The notes: generated by a model from the sequence alone, not told the origin. A DNA stretch of 64,000 nt from Clostridia bacterium (GCA_017447445.1 JAFSNK010000008.1:99068-163067); one strand, 5' to 3'; shown: positions 47,178-56,485, counted from the first letter of the stretch. Made by a program: numbers and translations.

Positions 47178-50144
47178 TTATGACCAAACAATGTTGTCTT
47201 GAATATGATTTGTAATTATTTTTACATCTGAGCTGTTATAGCTATAATGTATGGGAGCATCATCAATTGTTTCATCATATGTTTCATCAATATACAGAAC
47301 CTTTTGTATATGATCATCAGAGGTTTGACTTGCTTCGGCTTGATCTCCAGCAATAAAAAACGATGAAATGATACTTTTGTGTGAAGACAGTTCAACGGCA
47401 AATCTAGTGGCGACCTGCGTGCAAAGATAGGATTGCGAGGCATATCCCATCACAATATGAGCGCCATTCATCATATTTTTCAAACTTGTATCAGTAACAT
47501 AAGAATTGTTAGTTAATAAATTGCAAGAGTATAACCAAACCCAACGCAATTTTGATGTTGACGATCCAAATTTAACTTCACTCGTATACAAATTATAATC
47601 ATCGTTTCCATAACAATTACAGTGGCAAGGAAAAACGCCATGGTCGTAACACCAAAAACTACCTGAATGAGAGTTTCCTAAAGGTGTAAAATTGTAATGT
47701 AGGAAATTACCTTTATTTGGATCGTTCAAATTTTGATCTGTCCAGCCTTCATTGCGATCTGCAGCAATTCCATGCCCTATGTAAACCATAAAGTCCACAT
47801 TGTCGGCAATTACTCCTGATGCAGAAGAGTTGTTTCTAAAGTCGTTTTTAGAAGCACCATGAAAAAGCTCGTCATTCCAATTAAACAAATAAGATGTGTA
47901 TGTGTTGTTATATTCGGGATTTAGTGCATAAAAGAAGGTTTCTCCATACAGTTTTGAATTCCTGCTGCCATATCGACATCCTGCTTTGTAATCGTCTGTG
48001 CTCAATCCAACAACCAATTCATATCGATCAATGACTACCAAGAATGTTTTGGTAATATTTGTGACTTTGTGTTTAATGATAATGTTCGCCGTGCCCGGGT
48101 TGCATGCGGTAATTAGATTTGTAGAGTGATTAATACTAATTATATTTGTACTGCTTGTGCTTAGCTCAAAATCGTTTATAGTTGCCAAACTAGCATTATT
48201 AGGTGAAACTACTATGGTGGGGTATTTGCTCGACCAGCATTCAATTTCAACTGTTTCCACGGAAAACGCAGTTAATTCTCTATTTCCGTAATATGCTGTA
48301 TTCGCAAGCCTCCATACCCGGCTATTATAAGTGCTTGTTCCAACCGTCCCCAGTGTGGAGCTTAAAAGAAGCGATGTGCCGCTTGAGTATAAATACTGAT
48401 TTGTCGCGACGTTTCGCATGAGTCTTCCGCCGCCGTTAGCGGTCGTCATCTGCCATTTGGCGGTATTGGCGATCGAGTCGTGGGTATAATACGTGAGACG
48501 GACGGAGCCGCCTGAAACATTCAAATAATAATTTGAACCCTTGTGCCGAACGGAGTAAACATCATTTCCGTGATGCCGCAGCTCCCATTTGACGGTGTTC
48601 TGCAAACTGCTGAGCAATCCCGATTGCCCGTTTGCCGCAGTTGACCCGTTTTTGTGAATATACTTCCCGGTATAACGGTTATTCAAGTAATATTCGCCTT
48701 CGATCGACCCATAGTTGGATTGATAAGTGATTACAATATATGGACGCTTTGAGTCGTCGGGGTACTCGGAAGAAAACGGAGCCTTCTTTAATGACTGCGT
48801 CGACTCGTTGGAGTTTACAAGCATAAAGCCGTATGAACCGTTGTATGCCCCGCTCTTCCAACCTTTTACCAGCGTTGTGATATCAAATTCGGTCGGCAAG
48901 GCGTTGGGCATATCGGCGCTCCAGTCGTCGGTCGCCGTTGAATAACTCGAACCGAGGTTGTTCCATGTAGCTGTCGTTTCGGTCCACGGGCTTGTAATAC
49001 GATAAAGATTCACCGGCTGTGTGCCGTGCCCCGAAGAATCAAAGCAGCCGAACACGGCTGTAACGATCTTCCCCGCCGTAAGCGAAGCATATGTTTCGTC
49101 GTTCAGCAATCCCGGGGTTCTGACAGCAACCCTGCCGATCTTATGAGCGTCATCCGTATAGCCGGCAGTAAGGAATATATAATTGTAAAAATTGTTGTTC
49201 GGATAACCGGAAAACACGATGGTGTCTTCGATTGAATTGGAACCGTTTGCGGTGTCGGAAATCGTTATCGTCGGATCTATTGTTACAGGATATACCGTTT
49301 TTTCATCTGTCAAAAATGATTCATCCACAGATATCGCGGCAATGTATTCTTTTCCGTCAACGACAGGTTCAACCGTGAGCTTGCCCGTGCCGGGTCTGCC
49401 TGCTGCGTCATAGACAATTACGTCTCCGATAAACATAACGCCGTCGGCTCTGGCGGCATTTTTGTTTCCGGAAATATAATAACCGTTTTTGTCGGAACAA
49501 ATATATGCGCCGTTTGTCTTTATAACAAAACTGTATTCCGAGCCGGTATGATCATAGATTATTATATCCTCTTTTACTCCGGAAAGCAAGGGAGTATATT
49601 TCAGATCCGCTCCATCGCCAAAGCAGTTTTTATAAACAACCGCTCTGCCCGATTCTGCGCCGACGGTTTTGCCTTCGTATCCGCGCGGCGAGATGCTGAC
49701 CTTGACTCCCGAAAACCCGATTTGCACACCTTCCGCCGCGTCAAACGGTATATTAAGATCATATTCGTTCTGCCTGACCGTGTAACCGGTCTTCGTTTTG
49801 AGCAATGACGTGTCTTTATCGACAACTTCGCCTCTTTGATCGATGTATTTTACGTTTTCGCTCATGTAATACGTGCTTTGTGTTCCGTCGATGTTATTAT
49901 AAACGAACGTATCCAGACGTTCTTTTTCCGGCAATCGCTTAACGTGCTGGCGGCTGTCGAATGCTGCGGCGTTAACATAGCGCTTGACGGCAACGTCGTC
50001 AAGTATGCTATCGGTTTCGGTTTCGGCTGTCAAAGTATGATCCGCGTGACTGTCGGCGGATACGGCGGGCATGCATGTAAACATTACGCATAAAAGCAGC
50101 AGTAATGCTGTAAAACGAATGGTCTTTTTTGTGCTTCTTCTCAT
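47178..50144 (-). CDS. Large secreted multidomain protein with clan-CD-like His/Cys dyad
   Basis: The 988-residue product has a signal peptide (about residues 1-31). An N-terminal beta region (about 40-290) is followed by a DNRLRE-type module (about 300-480, with TSPWTETTATWNNLG and FDITTLVKGWKSG). Next come two ricin-lectin-like repeats (about 485-625, with NRYTGKYIHKNGS and RHKGSNYYLNVSGG) and a bacterial Ig-like module (about 630-710, with STNLITACNPGTANI). The C-terminal 270 residues contain VYIGHG (His791) and VWLYSCNLL (Cys874), the HG...xC layout of clan CD cysteine peptidases such as gingipain- or caspase-like enzymes. A peptidase function is inferred, not proven. The 3' half is clearly AT-rich. 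An AGG-containing ribosome binding site precedes ATG 50144. Confidence 0.78.
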   Translation of the reverse strand: MRRSTKKTIRFTALLLLLCVMFTCMPAVSADSHADHTLTAETETDSILDDVAVKRYVNAAAFDSRQHVKRLPEKERLDTFVYNNIDGTQSTYYMSENVKYIDQRGEVVDKDTSLLKTKTGYTVRQNEYDLNIPFDAAEGVQIGFSGVKVSISPRGYEGKTVGAESGRAVVYKNCFGDGADLKYTPLLSGVKEDIIIYDHTGSEYSFVIKTNGAYICSDKNGYYISGNKNAARADGVMFIGDVIVYDAAGRPGTGKLTVEPVVDGKEYIAAISVDESFLTDEKTVYPVTIDPTITISDTANGSNSIEDTIVFSGYPNNNFYNYIFLTAGYTDDAHKIGRVAVRTPGLLNDETYASLTAGKIVTAVFGCFDSSGHGTQPVNLYRITSPWTETTATWNNLGSSYSTATDDWSADMPNALPTEFDITTLVKGWKSGAYNGSYGFMLVNSNESTQSLKKAPFSSEYPDDSKRPYIVITYQSNYGSIEGEYYLNNRYTGKYIHKNGSTAANGQSGLLSSLQNTVKWELRHHGNDVYSVRHKGSNYYLNVSGGSVRLTYYTHDSIANTAKWQMTTANGGGRLMRNVATNQYLYSSGTSLLLSSTLGTVGTSTYNSRVWRLANTAYYGNRELTAFSVETVEIECWSSKYPTIVVSPNNASLATINDFELSTSSTNIISINHSTNLITACNPGTANIIIKHKVTNITKTFLVVIDRYELVVGLSTDDYKAGCRYGSRNSKLYGETFFYALNPEYNNTYTSYLFNWNDELFHGASKNDFRNNSSASGVIADNVDFMVYIGHGIAADRNEGWTDQNLNDPNKGNFLHYNFTPLGNSHSGSFWCYDHGVFPCHCNCYGNDDYNLYTSEVKFGSSTSKLRWVWLYSCNLLTNNSYVTDTSLKNMMNGAHIVMGYASQSYLCTQVATRFAVELSSHKSIISSFFIAGDQAEASQTSDDHIQKVLYIDETYDETIDDAPIHYSYNSSDVKIITNHIQDNIVWS

Positions 50145-50499
50145 TTCGGTATACCTTTCTGATTTATTGTCGGGAACTTCAAGAATTGATCCCCGTTTCT
50201 GTTTTCACGCTTCGGTTACGGCAGCTGCGGCCCGCTTGCCGCGCGAAGTGTTTTCGCGGCAAAGGGACCGGTTCTTTTTCCGGTTTGTTCTGCTTCCCGC
50301 GGGTTGATAATCTATTATACCGCATCCACGCGGAAAAAGGAAGAGCAATTTACCCTTTTTTTGTAAATATCCGGCTGTTTACGGCGTTTTCGTTCGTTTT
50401 TGCGAACCCGTAGAAACACGGCGTTTTGTCAATACGATCCTTCCGCCGCTTTCGCTGACACAAGCATATCATAAAAACGAAAGCAAGGTTCACAAACCC

Positions 50500-50528
50500 C
50501 TTTTACCATACGGCAAAAGCGTTGTCAA
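50500..50528 (-). promoter_or_regulatory. Minus-strand sigma-A promoter upstream of the secreted-protein gene
   Basis: -35 TTGACA (50528-50523), 17-base spacer, -10 TAAAAG (50505-50500). It is about 350 bases ahead of the first recognisable start codon, so either the leader is long or a small transcript starts here. Confidence 0.55.
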
Positions 50529-50596
50529 TAGCCTTTTTCCAAATGATCCCTTTTTCGGCGATTTCGGCGCAATTTTTTACGACCGAGCGAAAAAAC

Positions 50597-50625
50597 TTGA
50601 CAAAACAGATGATTTGCATTATCAT
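50597..50625 (+). promoter_or_regulatory. Sigma-A promoter of the glutamine synthetase gene
   Basis: Perfect -35 TTGACA (50597-50602), 17-base spacer, -10 TATCAT (50620-50625). Transcription would start near 50632, which argues against translation from the ATG at 50636. Confidence 0.8.
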
Positions 50626-50662
50626 AAATCATTAAATGAATTTTCGCAAAGGCGGGAAAAAG

Positions 50663-52750
50663 ATGAAAAACATTACAGAGGAGTTCGGATCGCTGGTTTT
50701 TGACCGCGGAGTTATGAAAAAGATGCTCCCCGAGGAGGTATACCGTTCGCTGAAGCACACGATGTACCGCGGCGAGGATCTGGATATCACCGTGGCGAAC
50801 GTAGTCGCCGGGGCGATGAAAGAATGGGCGCTCGCCAACGGCGCGACGCATTACACTCACTGGTTCCAGCCGATGACGGGCATCACCGCCGAAAAGCACG
50901 ACAGTTTTCTGGCGCCGGACGAAAAAGGGCGCGCCATTGCGGAATTCTCCGGCAAGGCGCTTATAAAGGGCGAGCCCGACGCTTCGAGCTTCCCTTCCGG
51001 CGGGCTGCGCGCCACTTTCGAAGCGCGCGGATATACCGCGTGGGACCCTACCTCCTGCGCGTTTATAAAAGACGGCTCGCTGTGCATACCGAGCGTGTTC
51101 TGCTCCTACGGGGGCGAGGCGCTGGACAAAAAAACGCCGCTGCTGCGTTCGGCGCAGGCGCTTAACGTGCAGGCGCTGCGCATATTGAAGCTGTTCGGCA
51201 CCGAGGCGCGCCACGTGGAAGCGAACGTCGGGCCGGAGCAGGAATATTTCCTTATAGACAAAGAAATGTTTATGAAGCGCGAAGACCTTGTGGTCTGCGG
51301 CAGGACTTTGTTCGGCGCGAAGCCGCCCAAAGGGCAGGAGCTGGAGGACCATTACTTCGGCGCCATAAAGCCGCGCGTTTCGGCGTTTATGAAGGAGCTG
51401 GACGAGGAGCTTTGGAAGCTGGGTGTGTTTGCTAAAACACGCCACAACGAAGCGGCGCCCTGCCAGCACGAGCTCGCTCCGGTATATTGCAGCGCGAACA
51501 CCGCTACAGACCACAACCAGCTTACCATGGAAACGATGAAAAAGGTGGCGGACCGGCACGGATTCGTGTGCATCCTGCAGGAAAAGCCGTTTAACGGCAT
51601 AAACGGCAGCGGCAAGCACGACAACTGGTCGATATCCACCGACAAGGGCGTGAATCTGCTGGAGCCGGGAAGCTCACCGCACGAGAACGCGCAGTTTCTT
51701 TTGTTCCTCTGCGCGATGATAAAGGCCGTGGACGAACACCAGGATCTGCTTCGGATATCCGTGGCGACGGCGGGCAACGACCTGCGTCTGGGCAAGAGCG
51801 AGGCGCCGCCGGCTATTATTTCGATATTCCTCGGCGACGAGATAACGCATATCCTCGAATGCATAGAAAAGGGCGTGCCCTACGACGGGCGCGGCAGCGA
51901 GCAGATGGAGATAGGGCTGCACGTACTGCCGAGCTTCCCGAAGGACACCACCGACAGGAACCGCACAAGTCCGTTCGCCTTTACCGGGAACAAATTTGAA
52001 TTCCGCATGCCGGGCAGCGCGATGTCCGTCGCGGGGCCGAACATAGTTATCAACACCATCTTCGCCGACGTGCTTATGCAGTTCGCCGACGAGCTGGAGA
52101 AAGCCGAAAACTTCAATTCCGCGCTGAATTCGCTTATACGCCGCACGGTGAAGGAGCACAAGCGCATTATCTTCAACGGCGACGGATATTCCGCCGAATG
52201 GGAACGCGAAGCGGAGCGCCGCGGGCTTCTGAACCTGCGCACCACCGCCGACGCGCTGCCCTATTACGCAAGCAAAAAGAACGTGGAGCTGTTCGCGCGG
52301 CACGGCGTGTTCACCGAAAAGGAGATGATCTCCCGCCGCGATATACTCGCCGAAGCGTACTGCAAGATAGTTTCGATAGAAGCGCTTACGATGTGCGATA
52401 TGGCGAGCCGGGACATTCTCCCCGCGATAGGCGGATATATAACCGAGCTCGCGGATACCGTAAACGCGCTTGCCGCCGCCGGAGTTTCGGCGCCGAGGCA
52501 CGAAAGCGAAACGCTTGAAAAGCTTTGCGCGCTCTCGGACGGGATATACGGCTCGCTGGGGAAGCTGCGCGAGGCGACGGAGAAGGTACGCGCCGCCATC
52601 GGCGAAGCGGAATGCCCCGCGCTCTGCCGCGATGTCGTGTTGCCGCTTATGGAAGAGCTGCGCCGCGGAGCTGACGAAGCCGAAACGATCGTTAAACGCG
52701 GCTCCTGGCCCTTCCCCACCTACGGCGACCTGCTTTATTACAACGACTGA
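50663..52750 (+). CDS. glnN: Glutamine synthetase, type III
   Basis: Makes glutamine from glutamate, ammonia and ATP. The 695-residue length and the sequence [46 protein letters not shown] and [11 protein letters not shown] mark the large type III (GSIII/GlnN) class common in Bacteroidetes and Clostridia, not the 440-470-residue GSI. The start is placed at ATG 50663 ([16 protein letters not shown]); an in-frame ATG at 50636 is too close to the transcription start. Single gene, downstream end facing the minus-strand RNA gene. Confidence 0.95.
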   Translation: MKNITEEFGSLVFDRGVMKKMLPEEVYRSLKHTMYRGEDLDITVANVVAGAMKEWALANGATHYTHWFQPMTGITAEKHDSFLAPDEKGRAIAEFSGKALIKGEPDASSFPSGGLRATFEARGYTAWDPTSCAFIKDGSLCIPSVFCSYGGEALDKKTPLLRSAQALNVQALRILKLFGTEARHVEANVGPEQEYFLIDKEMFMKREDLVVCGRTLFGAKPPKGQELEDHYFGAIKPRVSAFMKELDEELWKLGVFAKTRHNEAAPCQHELAPVYCSANTATDHNQLTMETMKKVADRHGFVCILQEKPFNGINGSGKHDNWSISTDKGVNLLEPGSSPHENAQFLLFLCAMIKAVDEHQDLLRISVATAGNDLRLGKSEAPPAIISIFLGDEITHILECIEKGVPYDGRGSEQMEIGLHVLPSFPKDTTDRNRTSPFAFTGNKFEFRMPGSAMSVAGPNIVINTIFADVLMQFADELEKAENFNSALNSLIRRTVKEHKRIIFNGDGYSAEWEREAERRGLLNLRTTADALPYYASKKNVELFARHGVFTEKEMISRRDILAEAYCKIVSIEALTMCDMASRDILPAIGGYITELADTVNALAAAGVSAPRHESETLEKLCALSDGIYGSLGKLREATEKVRAAIGEAECPALCRDVVLPLMEELRRGADEAETIVKRGSWPFPTYGDLLYYND

Positions 52751-52760
52751 CCGCGTGGGC

Positions 52761-52789
52761 AAAAAAGAAAAAGCCCGCAAAGGCCTTTT
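52761..52789 (-). terminator. Terminator of the minus-strand structured RNA
   Basis: On the minus strand AAAAGGCC (52789-52782) pairs with GGGCTTTT (52776-52769) with one mismatch, followed by C and a T6 run. The plus-strand copy has a poorer T-run, so it mainly ends the leftward transcript. Confidence 0.6.
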
Positions 52790-52799
52790 CGAAAATATG

Positions 52800-53038
52800 C
52801 TCCCGCAGAAGCCGTGTGACCCATGAGAAAGAAACCCTGCTTTGTGCAGGTGGGTGCCCTCTCCGATGCTTTAGTGCTTCCAACGTCCGCGAAGTACCGC
52901 GCGCGGAATGCGCCGGGGTATCCCCGCGGGAGGCCTGCTTCACCACAGCGGAATACGGGCTCCCCTTTATTCTTGTGGGTTTTTACACGGGGAACAAGCC
53001 CTGCCGGCGGCAGGAACCATGCACGAACCCCGCAGGAG
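52800..53038 (-). ncRNA. Structured non-coding RNA, candidate 6S RNA
   Basis: Between the DUF1292 stop and a minus-strand terminator lies about 240 bases with no gene. On the minus strand the two ends pair over 9 bp with G-U wobbles (53038-53030 CTCCTGCGG with 52808-52800 CTGCGGGAG), followed inwards by CGTG/CACG and CATG/CATG pairings. The middle contains two compact hairpins facing each other (CCTGCC/GGCAGG at 53000-53014 and CCTGC/GCAGG at 52836-52850), then a long GC-rich upper arm. A closed rod with an internal bubble and length near 200 is the shape of 6S RNA, which mimics an open promoter and binds sigma-A RNA polymerase. The shape supports this; I could not match a sequence signature with certainty. 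Confidence 0.5.
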
Positions 53039-53058
53039 ACGGATCGCCGGACCGCGGT

Positions 53059-53391
53059 TTATTCTTCGCCGCCGTCCCCGTCTTCGTCCTCGTCCTCGTC
53101 TTCGTCCTCGACGTACTGTTCGTCGAGATCGCATTCGTCCATAAAGGTATCCTCGAAGGCGTCCGCAACGCGGTCGAATTCATCGTCGTCGTCGATGGTG
53201 ACGAGCATTTCATCGCCGTTTTCGTCGGTAGTGACTTTAAGTATGACGTATTCGTCGTCCTCGCCGTCGAGCGGGATGAGCGCGAGATAGTTGTTATCGT
53301 CAAGCGTGATCTCGCCGAGGTATTCGAACTCGCTTTCGTTGCCCTCTTCGTCGGTAAGAGTATAGATATCGTCCTTTTCGTTGTTTGCCAT
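53059..53391 (-). CDS. DUF1292 (YrzB-like) acidic protein
   Basis: A 110-residue protein with the DUF1292 pattern: DIYTLTDEEGNESEFEYLGEI, then YLALIPLDGEDDEYVILKV. It ends in a run of Glu-Asp repeats. Function unknown; members are small conserved Firmicutes proteins usually near yrrK/fur-type genes. Here it stands alone with its own promoter, and the structured RNA follows 20 bases downstream. Confidence 0.88.
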   Translation of the reverse strand: MANNEKDDIYTLTDEEGNESEFEYLGEITLDDNNYLALIPLDGEDDEYVILKVTTDENGDEMLVTIDDDDEFDRVADAFEDTFMDECDLDEQYVEDEDEDEDEDGDGGEE

Positions 53392-53435
53392 TGAGTATTA
53401 CCCCCAAACGTGATATATTTTTTCTTTACGGATAT

Positions 53436-53464
53436 ATTTTACAACCGCGGCGTGCCGTTGTCAA
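53436..53464 (-). promoter_or_regulatory. Sigma-A promoter of the DUF1292 gene and downstream RNA
   Basis: Minus strand: perfect -35 TTGACA (53464-53459), 17-base spacer, -10 TAAAAT (53441-53436), about 45 bases ahead of the ATG. Confidence 0.78.
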
Positions 53465-53521
53465 TAGCTTTTTGAAGTTTCGTGCGCCATAAAACGACAG
53501 CCGCTTTGCAAAGGAGCTAAT

Positions 53522-54256
53522 ATGGCTTTTATTCCGCGAATTTTTATCGGAAGCGACAGTATTTCCGGCGGCATGGCTTTTGTCCGCGGGTCGGACAGAA
53601 ACCATATCGTGAACGTTCTGCGCAAGACCGCGGGCGATACCGTTACGGTATGCGATATGCATTCGAACAGCTTCGAAGCCGTTATAGAGAAGATAGAGGA
53701 CGACAGCGTCGTTCTGCTTCTGGGCGAAAAGAAACACACTAAAAGCGAACTGCCCTTCCCCGTTACGGTCTACCAGTGCGTCCCGAAGGGCGAAAAGTGC
53801 GATACCGTGGTGCAGAAAGCGGTGGAGCTCGGCGCGAAGGAGATAGTTTTTGTGATAAGCGAACGCTGCGTCGCCCGCCCGGACGGAAAAGCTTTTGAAA
53901 AGCGGCGCGAGCGTATGATGCGTATAAGCGAATCGGCGGCGGCGCAGAGCGGGCGCGGCTTCGTGCCGGAGGTGCGCGGGCTGATAAGCTATGACGAAGC
54001 GATAAAGGAGATAGCCGCGAGCGGCAGAGGGTTCGTCTGCTATGAGGGCGACGGCACCGTACCCCTGCGGACTCTGCTTTGCGGCGAGCCGGAAAGCATG
54101 GCGTTCCTTATAGGTCCGGAGGGCGGGCTTTCGGAAAAAGAGACCGGGCTCGCGCGGGGGGCGGGGCTTCCGCTGGCGAACCTGGGCAAGCGCATACTTC
54201 GCACCGAAACGGCGGCGCTTTACGTGCTTGCCGGCATAAGCGTTATAATGGAATAA
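53522..54256 (+). CDS. rsmE: 16S rRNA (uracil-1498-N3)-methyltransferase RsmE
   Basis: Methylates U1498 in the decoding region of 16S rRNA. The 244-residue SPOUT enzyme shows HIVNVLRKTAGDTVTVCD near the N-terminus, ERCVARPDGK, the knot signature AFLIGPEGGLSEKE and the end LGKRILRTETAALYVLA. AAAGGAG precedes the ATG. Confidence 0.95.
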   Translation: MAFIPRIFIGSDSISGGMAFVRGSDRNHIVNVLRKTAGDTVTVCDMHSNSFEAVIEKIEDDSVVLLLGEKKHTKSELPFPVTVYQCVPKGEKCDTVVQKAVELGAKEIVFVISERCVARPDGKAFEKRRERMMRISESAAAQSGRGFVPEVRGLISYDEAIKEIAASGRGFVCYEGDGTVPLRTLLCGEPESMAFLIGPEGGLSEKETGLARGAGLPLANLGKRILRTETAALYVLAGISVIME

Positions 54257-54276
54257 GCGATATCCGGGAAAAGAAA

Positions 54277-54308
54277 CATCCCCCGCTTTCGGCGGGGGAT
54301 GCGTTTTT
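54277..54308 (+). terminator. Rho-independent terminator after rsmE
   Basis: CATCCCCCGC (54277-54286) and GCGGGGGATG (54292-54301) form a 10-bp stem with a short loop, followed by CGTTTTT. Confidence 0.9.
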
Positions 54309-54331
54309 CTATGCCGTTTTCGCTTTACAGC

Positions 54332-55066
54332 TTACTGGCCCTGATAGGGCTGCTGGGGCTGCTGCGGAGCGCGGGGAGCGGGGTTCGGGATCTTGAAGGA
54401 AACGGACTTTTCGCCGTGCTTGAGCACGAGATAGAGACCGAGAACGACCGAGCCGCCGATGAGGAATATGGTGCAGAGGAAGTCGAAGAGATAGAACGCC
54501 AGAGCGAACTTCATACCGACGGAAAAATACTTCATGACGATCCAGTTGATGAGAGCGCCGATGAATATGAGTGCAGGAGGAACAAACCAGAACATCTTAA
54601 GCAGATTGTTGTTGGTGTGGGCGAGCCAGCACATGAACGCAAAGGCGAGAACGCCGAGTATGACCACGAAGCAGCCGAAGCTCTGCGCGATCATTATCAT
54701 GGAAATTCCGTAGTAACCGAAAGCAAGCAGGAGACCGGAGATCATAATAAAGAATTTGGTGTATTTCTTTACGAAAGGAGCGGTCGCGATGCCGGCTGCG
54801 GCAAAGATAACGAGGATGTAAGAGATGATAAGACCTGCGTGCGCCTGGAGCTTCACGCAGAAGCCGATCATGGCGACGAGGGCGAATACCGCGACCAGGC
54901 CGAAGATAGCGGCTACTAAAATGCCGAAAACTTTGGATTTTTCCATCGGCGGACGCTGATAGTAAACGGGCTGCTGATACTGCTGATACTGGGGATTTTG
55001 CTGATACTGCTGCTGCTGCGGCTGTTGAGGCTGCTGCGGCTGCTGATACTGCGGATTCTGATTCAT
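54332..55066 (-). CDS. Multi-pass membrane protein with Gln/Pro-rich N- and C-termini
   Basis: The 244-residue protein starts with about 40 residues of Gln/Pro/Tyr repeats (NPQYQQPQQP), then has about seven hydrophobic segments between residues 45 and 215, and ends in a second short PQQPQQPYQGQ tail. Such low-complexity tails on small clostridial membrane proteins are common, and their function is unknown. It has a strong promoter of its own and faces rsmE convergently. Confidence 0.75.
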   Translation of the reverse strand: MNQNPQYQQPQQPQQPQQQQYQQNPQYQQYQQPVYYQRPPMEKSKVFGILVAAIFGLVAVFALVAMIGFCVKLQAHAGLIISYILVIFAAAGIATAPFVKKYTKFFIMISGLLLAFGYYGISMIMIAQSFGCFVVILGVLAFAFMCWLAHTNNNLLKMFWFVPPALIFIGALINWIVMKYFSVGMKFALAFYLFDFLCTIFLIGGSVVLGLYLVLKHGEKSVSFKIPNPAPRAPQQPQQPYQGQ

Positions 55067-55098
55067 AATGATCCTCCTGTTATTTTTTCGTTTGTAAT

Positions 55099-55127
55099 AT
55101 TTTACAATATGTTTATGCAGATGTCAA
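55099..55127 (-). promoter_or_regulatory. Sigma-A promoter of the Q/P-rich membrane protein gene
   Basis: Minus strand: perfect -35 TTGACA (55127-55122), 17-base spacer, -10 TAAAAT (55104-55099). AGGAGG and the ATG follow within about 40 bases. Confidence 0.8.
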
Positions 55128-55284
55128 GTCTTTTTTGCTTATTTGCCGGGCAAAAATCAAGCAAAATGCAAAATTTGTTCATAATTTATTCATAATTTGC
55201 CCCGTTCCCCGCCGCAAAAGGCGGAATAGGGCGCAAAATATACAAAAAAAGTGCCTCCGGTTTGTAACATTTTTGCAAAAGCCC

Positions 55285-55313
55285 TTGCAATCTCGAAAAA
55301 TTTGCGGTAAAAT
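55285..55313 (+). promoter_or_regulatory. Sigma-A promoter of the PucR/CdaR-type regulator gene
   Basis: -35 TTGCAA (55285-55290), 17-base spacer, -10 TAAAAT (55308-55313), about 50 bases before the ATG. Confidence 0.7.
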
Positions 55314-55363
55314 ACAAATAAGTATGAATATATTTGGTATTTAAATATAAAGGAGAAGCGAAA

Positions 55364-56449
55364 ATGAGCAACAAACTGTTTCAGGGAATGATGTACCAGA
55401 TGCGGGACGCCGTCGACAGGGAGATCGGCATACTCGACGACAAGGGGATAGTCATCGCGTGCAGCAAAGTCGAAAAAATGGGGAGCGAGCACAAGAACGT
55501 GATCGACGAGCTCAGCTATACGAGCGACGCGCTCGTTGCGGGGGGATACACCTACCGTCTTATCGGTTCGCGCGCGAGGATAGAATACGCCGTGTTCGTG
55601 GAAGGCGAGGACGACACCGCGCGCAGCATTTCCGCGCTGCTTTCGGTTTCGGTATCCAACCTTAAGTCGCTGTACGACGAAAAGTACGACAAGACCAATT
55701 TCATTAAAAACATCATACTCGACAATATCCTCCCCGGCGACATCTACATAAAATCAAAGGAGCTTCGCTTCGACAGCGAGGTGAACCGGGTAGTAATGCT
55801 CATCCGCTTCCTCAACAGCTCGGAGGTAATACCCTACGACATAATCCAGAATATGTTCCCGGACAAGACGCACGATTACGTTATAAACATAAGCGAGACG
55901 GACATCGTACTTGTGAAGGAACTTCGCGGCAATACCGATTCCAAGGCGCTGAAACAGATCGCGCAGAGCATAGTGGACACCGTGCAGAGCGAATTTTATC
56001 TGCGCGTGGTCATCGGCATCGGCTCGGTGGTCACCAGCGTGAAGGAGCTTGCGCATTCCTATAAGGACGCGCAGGTGGCGCTGGAGGTCGGCAAGGTGTT
56101 CGACACCGAAAAGAACGTTATAAACTACGAGAACCTCGGTATCGGCCGCCTTATTTACCAGCTTCCGACGACGCTGTGCGAGATGTTCCTGCAGGAGGTG
56201 TTCAAGCGCGGCTCGCTGGAAAGTCTGGACCGCGAAACGCTGCAGACGATACACGCCTTCTTCGACAACAACCTGAACGTTTCGGAGACTTCGAGAAAGC
56301 TGTTCGTCCACCGCAACACGCTGGTCTACCGGCTTGAAAAGATAAAGAAGCTCACCGGGCTCGACCTGCGCGAGTTCGACCACGCGATCACCTTCAAGGT
56401 GGCGCTTATGGTCAAGAAATACCTTATAAGCAAGCCGTCCATTTATTGA
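55364..56449 (+). CDS. PucR/CdaR-family transcriptional regulator
   Basis: The 361-residue protein has an N-terminal sensor-like region (residues about 1-130), a central GGDEF-related domain typical of CdaR proteins (about 140-270) and a C-terminal helix-turn-helix of the PucR type (FFDNNLNVSETSRKLFVHRNTLVYRL). Start at ATG 55364 (MSNKLFQGMMYQ) after AAAGGAG; an earlier ATG at 55334 lacks one. Members activate or repress sugar-acid, purine or other catabolic genes. It stands 36 bases before ftsE and might share transcription with it, but a regulatory link is not shown. Confidence 0.88.
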   Translation: MSNKLFQGMMYQMRDAVDREIGILDDKGIVIACSKVEKMGSEHKNVIDELSYTSDALVAGGYTYRLIGSRARIEYAVFVEGEDDTARSISALLSVSVSNLKSLYDEKYDKTNFIKNIILDNILPGDIYIKSKELRFDSEVNRVVMLIRFLNSSEVIPYDIIQNMFPDKTHDYVINISETDIVLVKELRGNTDSKALKQIAQSIVDTVQSEFYLRVVIGIGSVVTSVKELAHSYKDAQVALEVGKVFDTEKNVINYENLGIGRLIYQLPTTLCEMFLQEVFKRGSLESLDRETLQTIHAFFDNNLNVSETSRKLFVHRNTLVYRLEKIKKLTGLDLREFDHAITFKVALMVKKYLISKPSIY

Positions 56450-56485
56450 TCTTTTGACTGCAAGCGCCCTTTGAGGAACTGAGAT

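Larger units (their letters stand above)
50145..50662. other. Divergent intergenic region between the secreted protein and glutamine synthetase
   Basis: No gene is seen. The region has a strong minus-strand promoter (50500-50528) that implies a leader of about 350 bases, a perfect minus-strand TATAAT at 50314-50319 with a weak TTCCTT -35 that may be a second start, and a strong plus-strand promoter (50597-50625). No known riboswitch was recognised in the long leader. Confidence 0.6.

Noticed and set aside
50636..50662. ATG 50636 as the glutamine synthetase start
   Set aside because: It lies only about 4 bases from the predicted transcription start and has no ribosome binding site; ATG 50663 aligns with the family.
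52751..53058. Protein-coding frames on the plus strand through the putative RNA (e.g. a 155-codon frame from 52823)
   Set aside because: They run into the antisense of the DUF1292 gene, have poor ribosome binding sites and give low-complexity Ser/Arg-rich products. The palindromic structure fits RNA better.
55178..55198. Ten-base direct repeat TTCATAATTT occurring twice
   Set aside because: It is short, AT-rich and placed between two promoters without matching either; likely chance.
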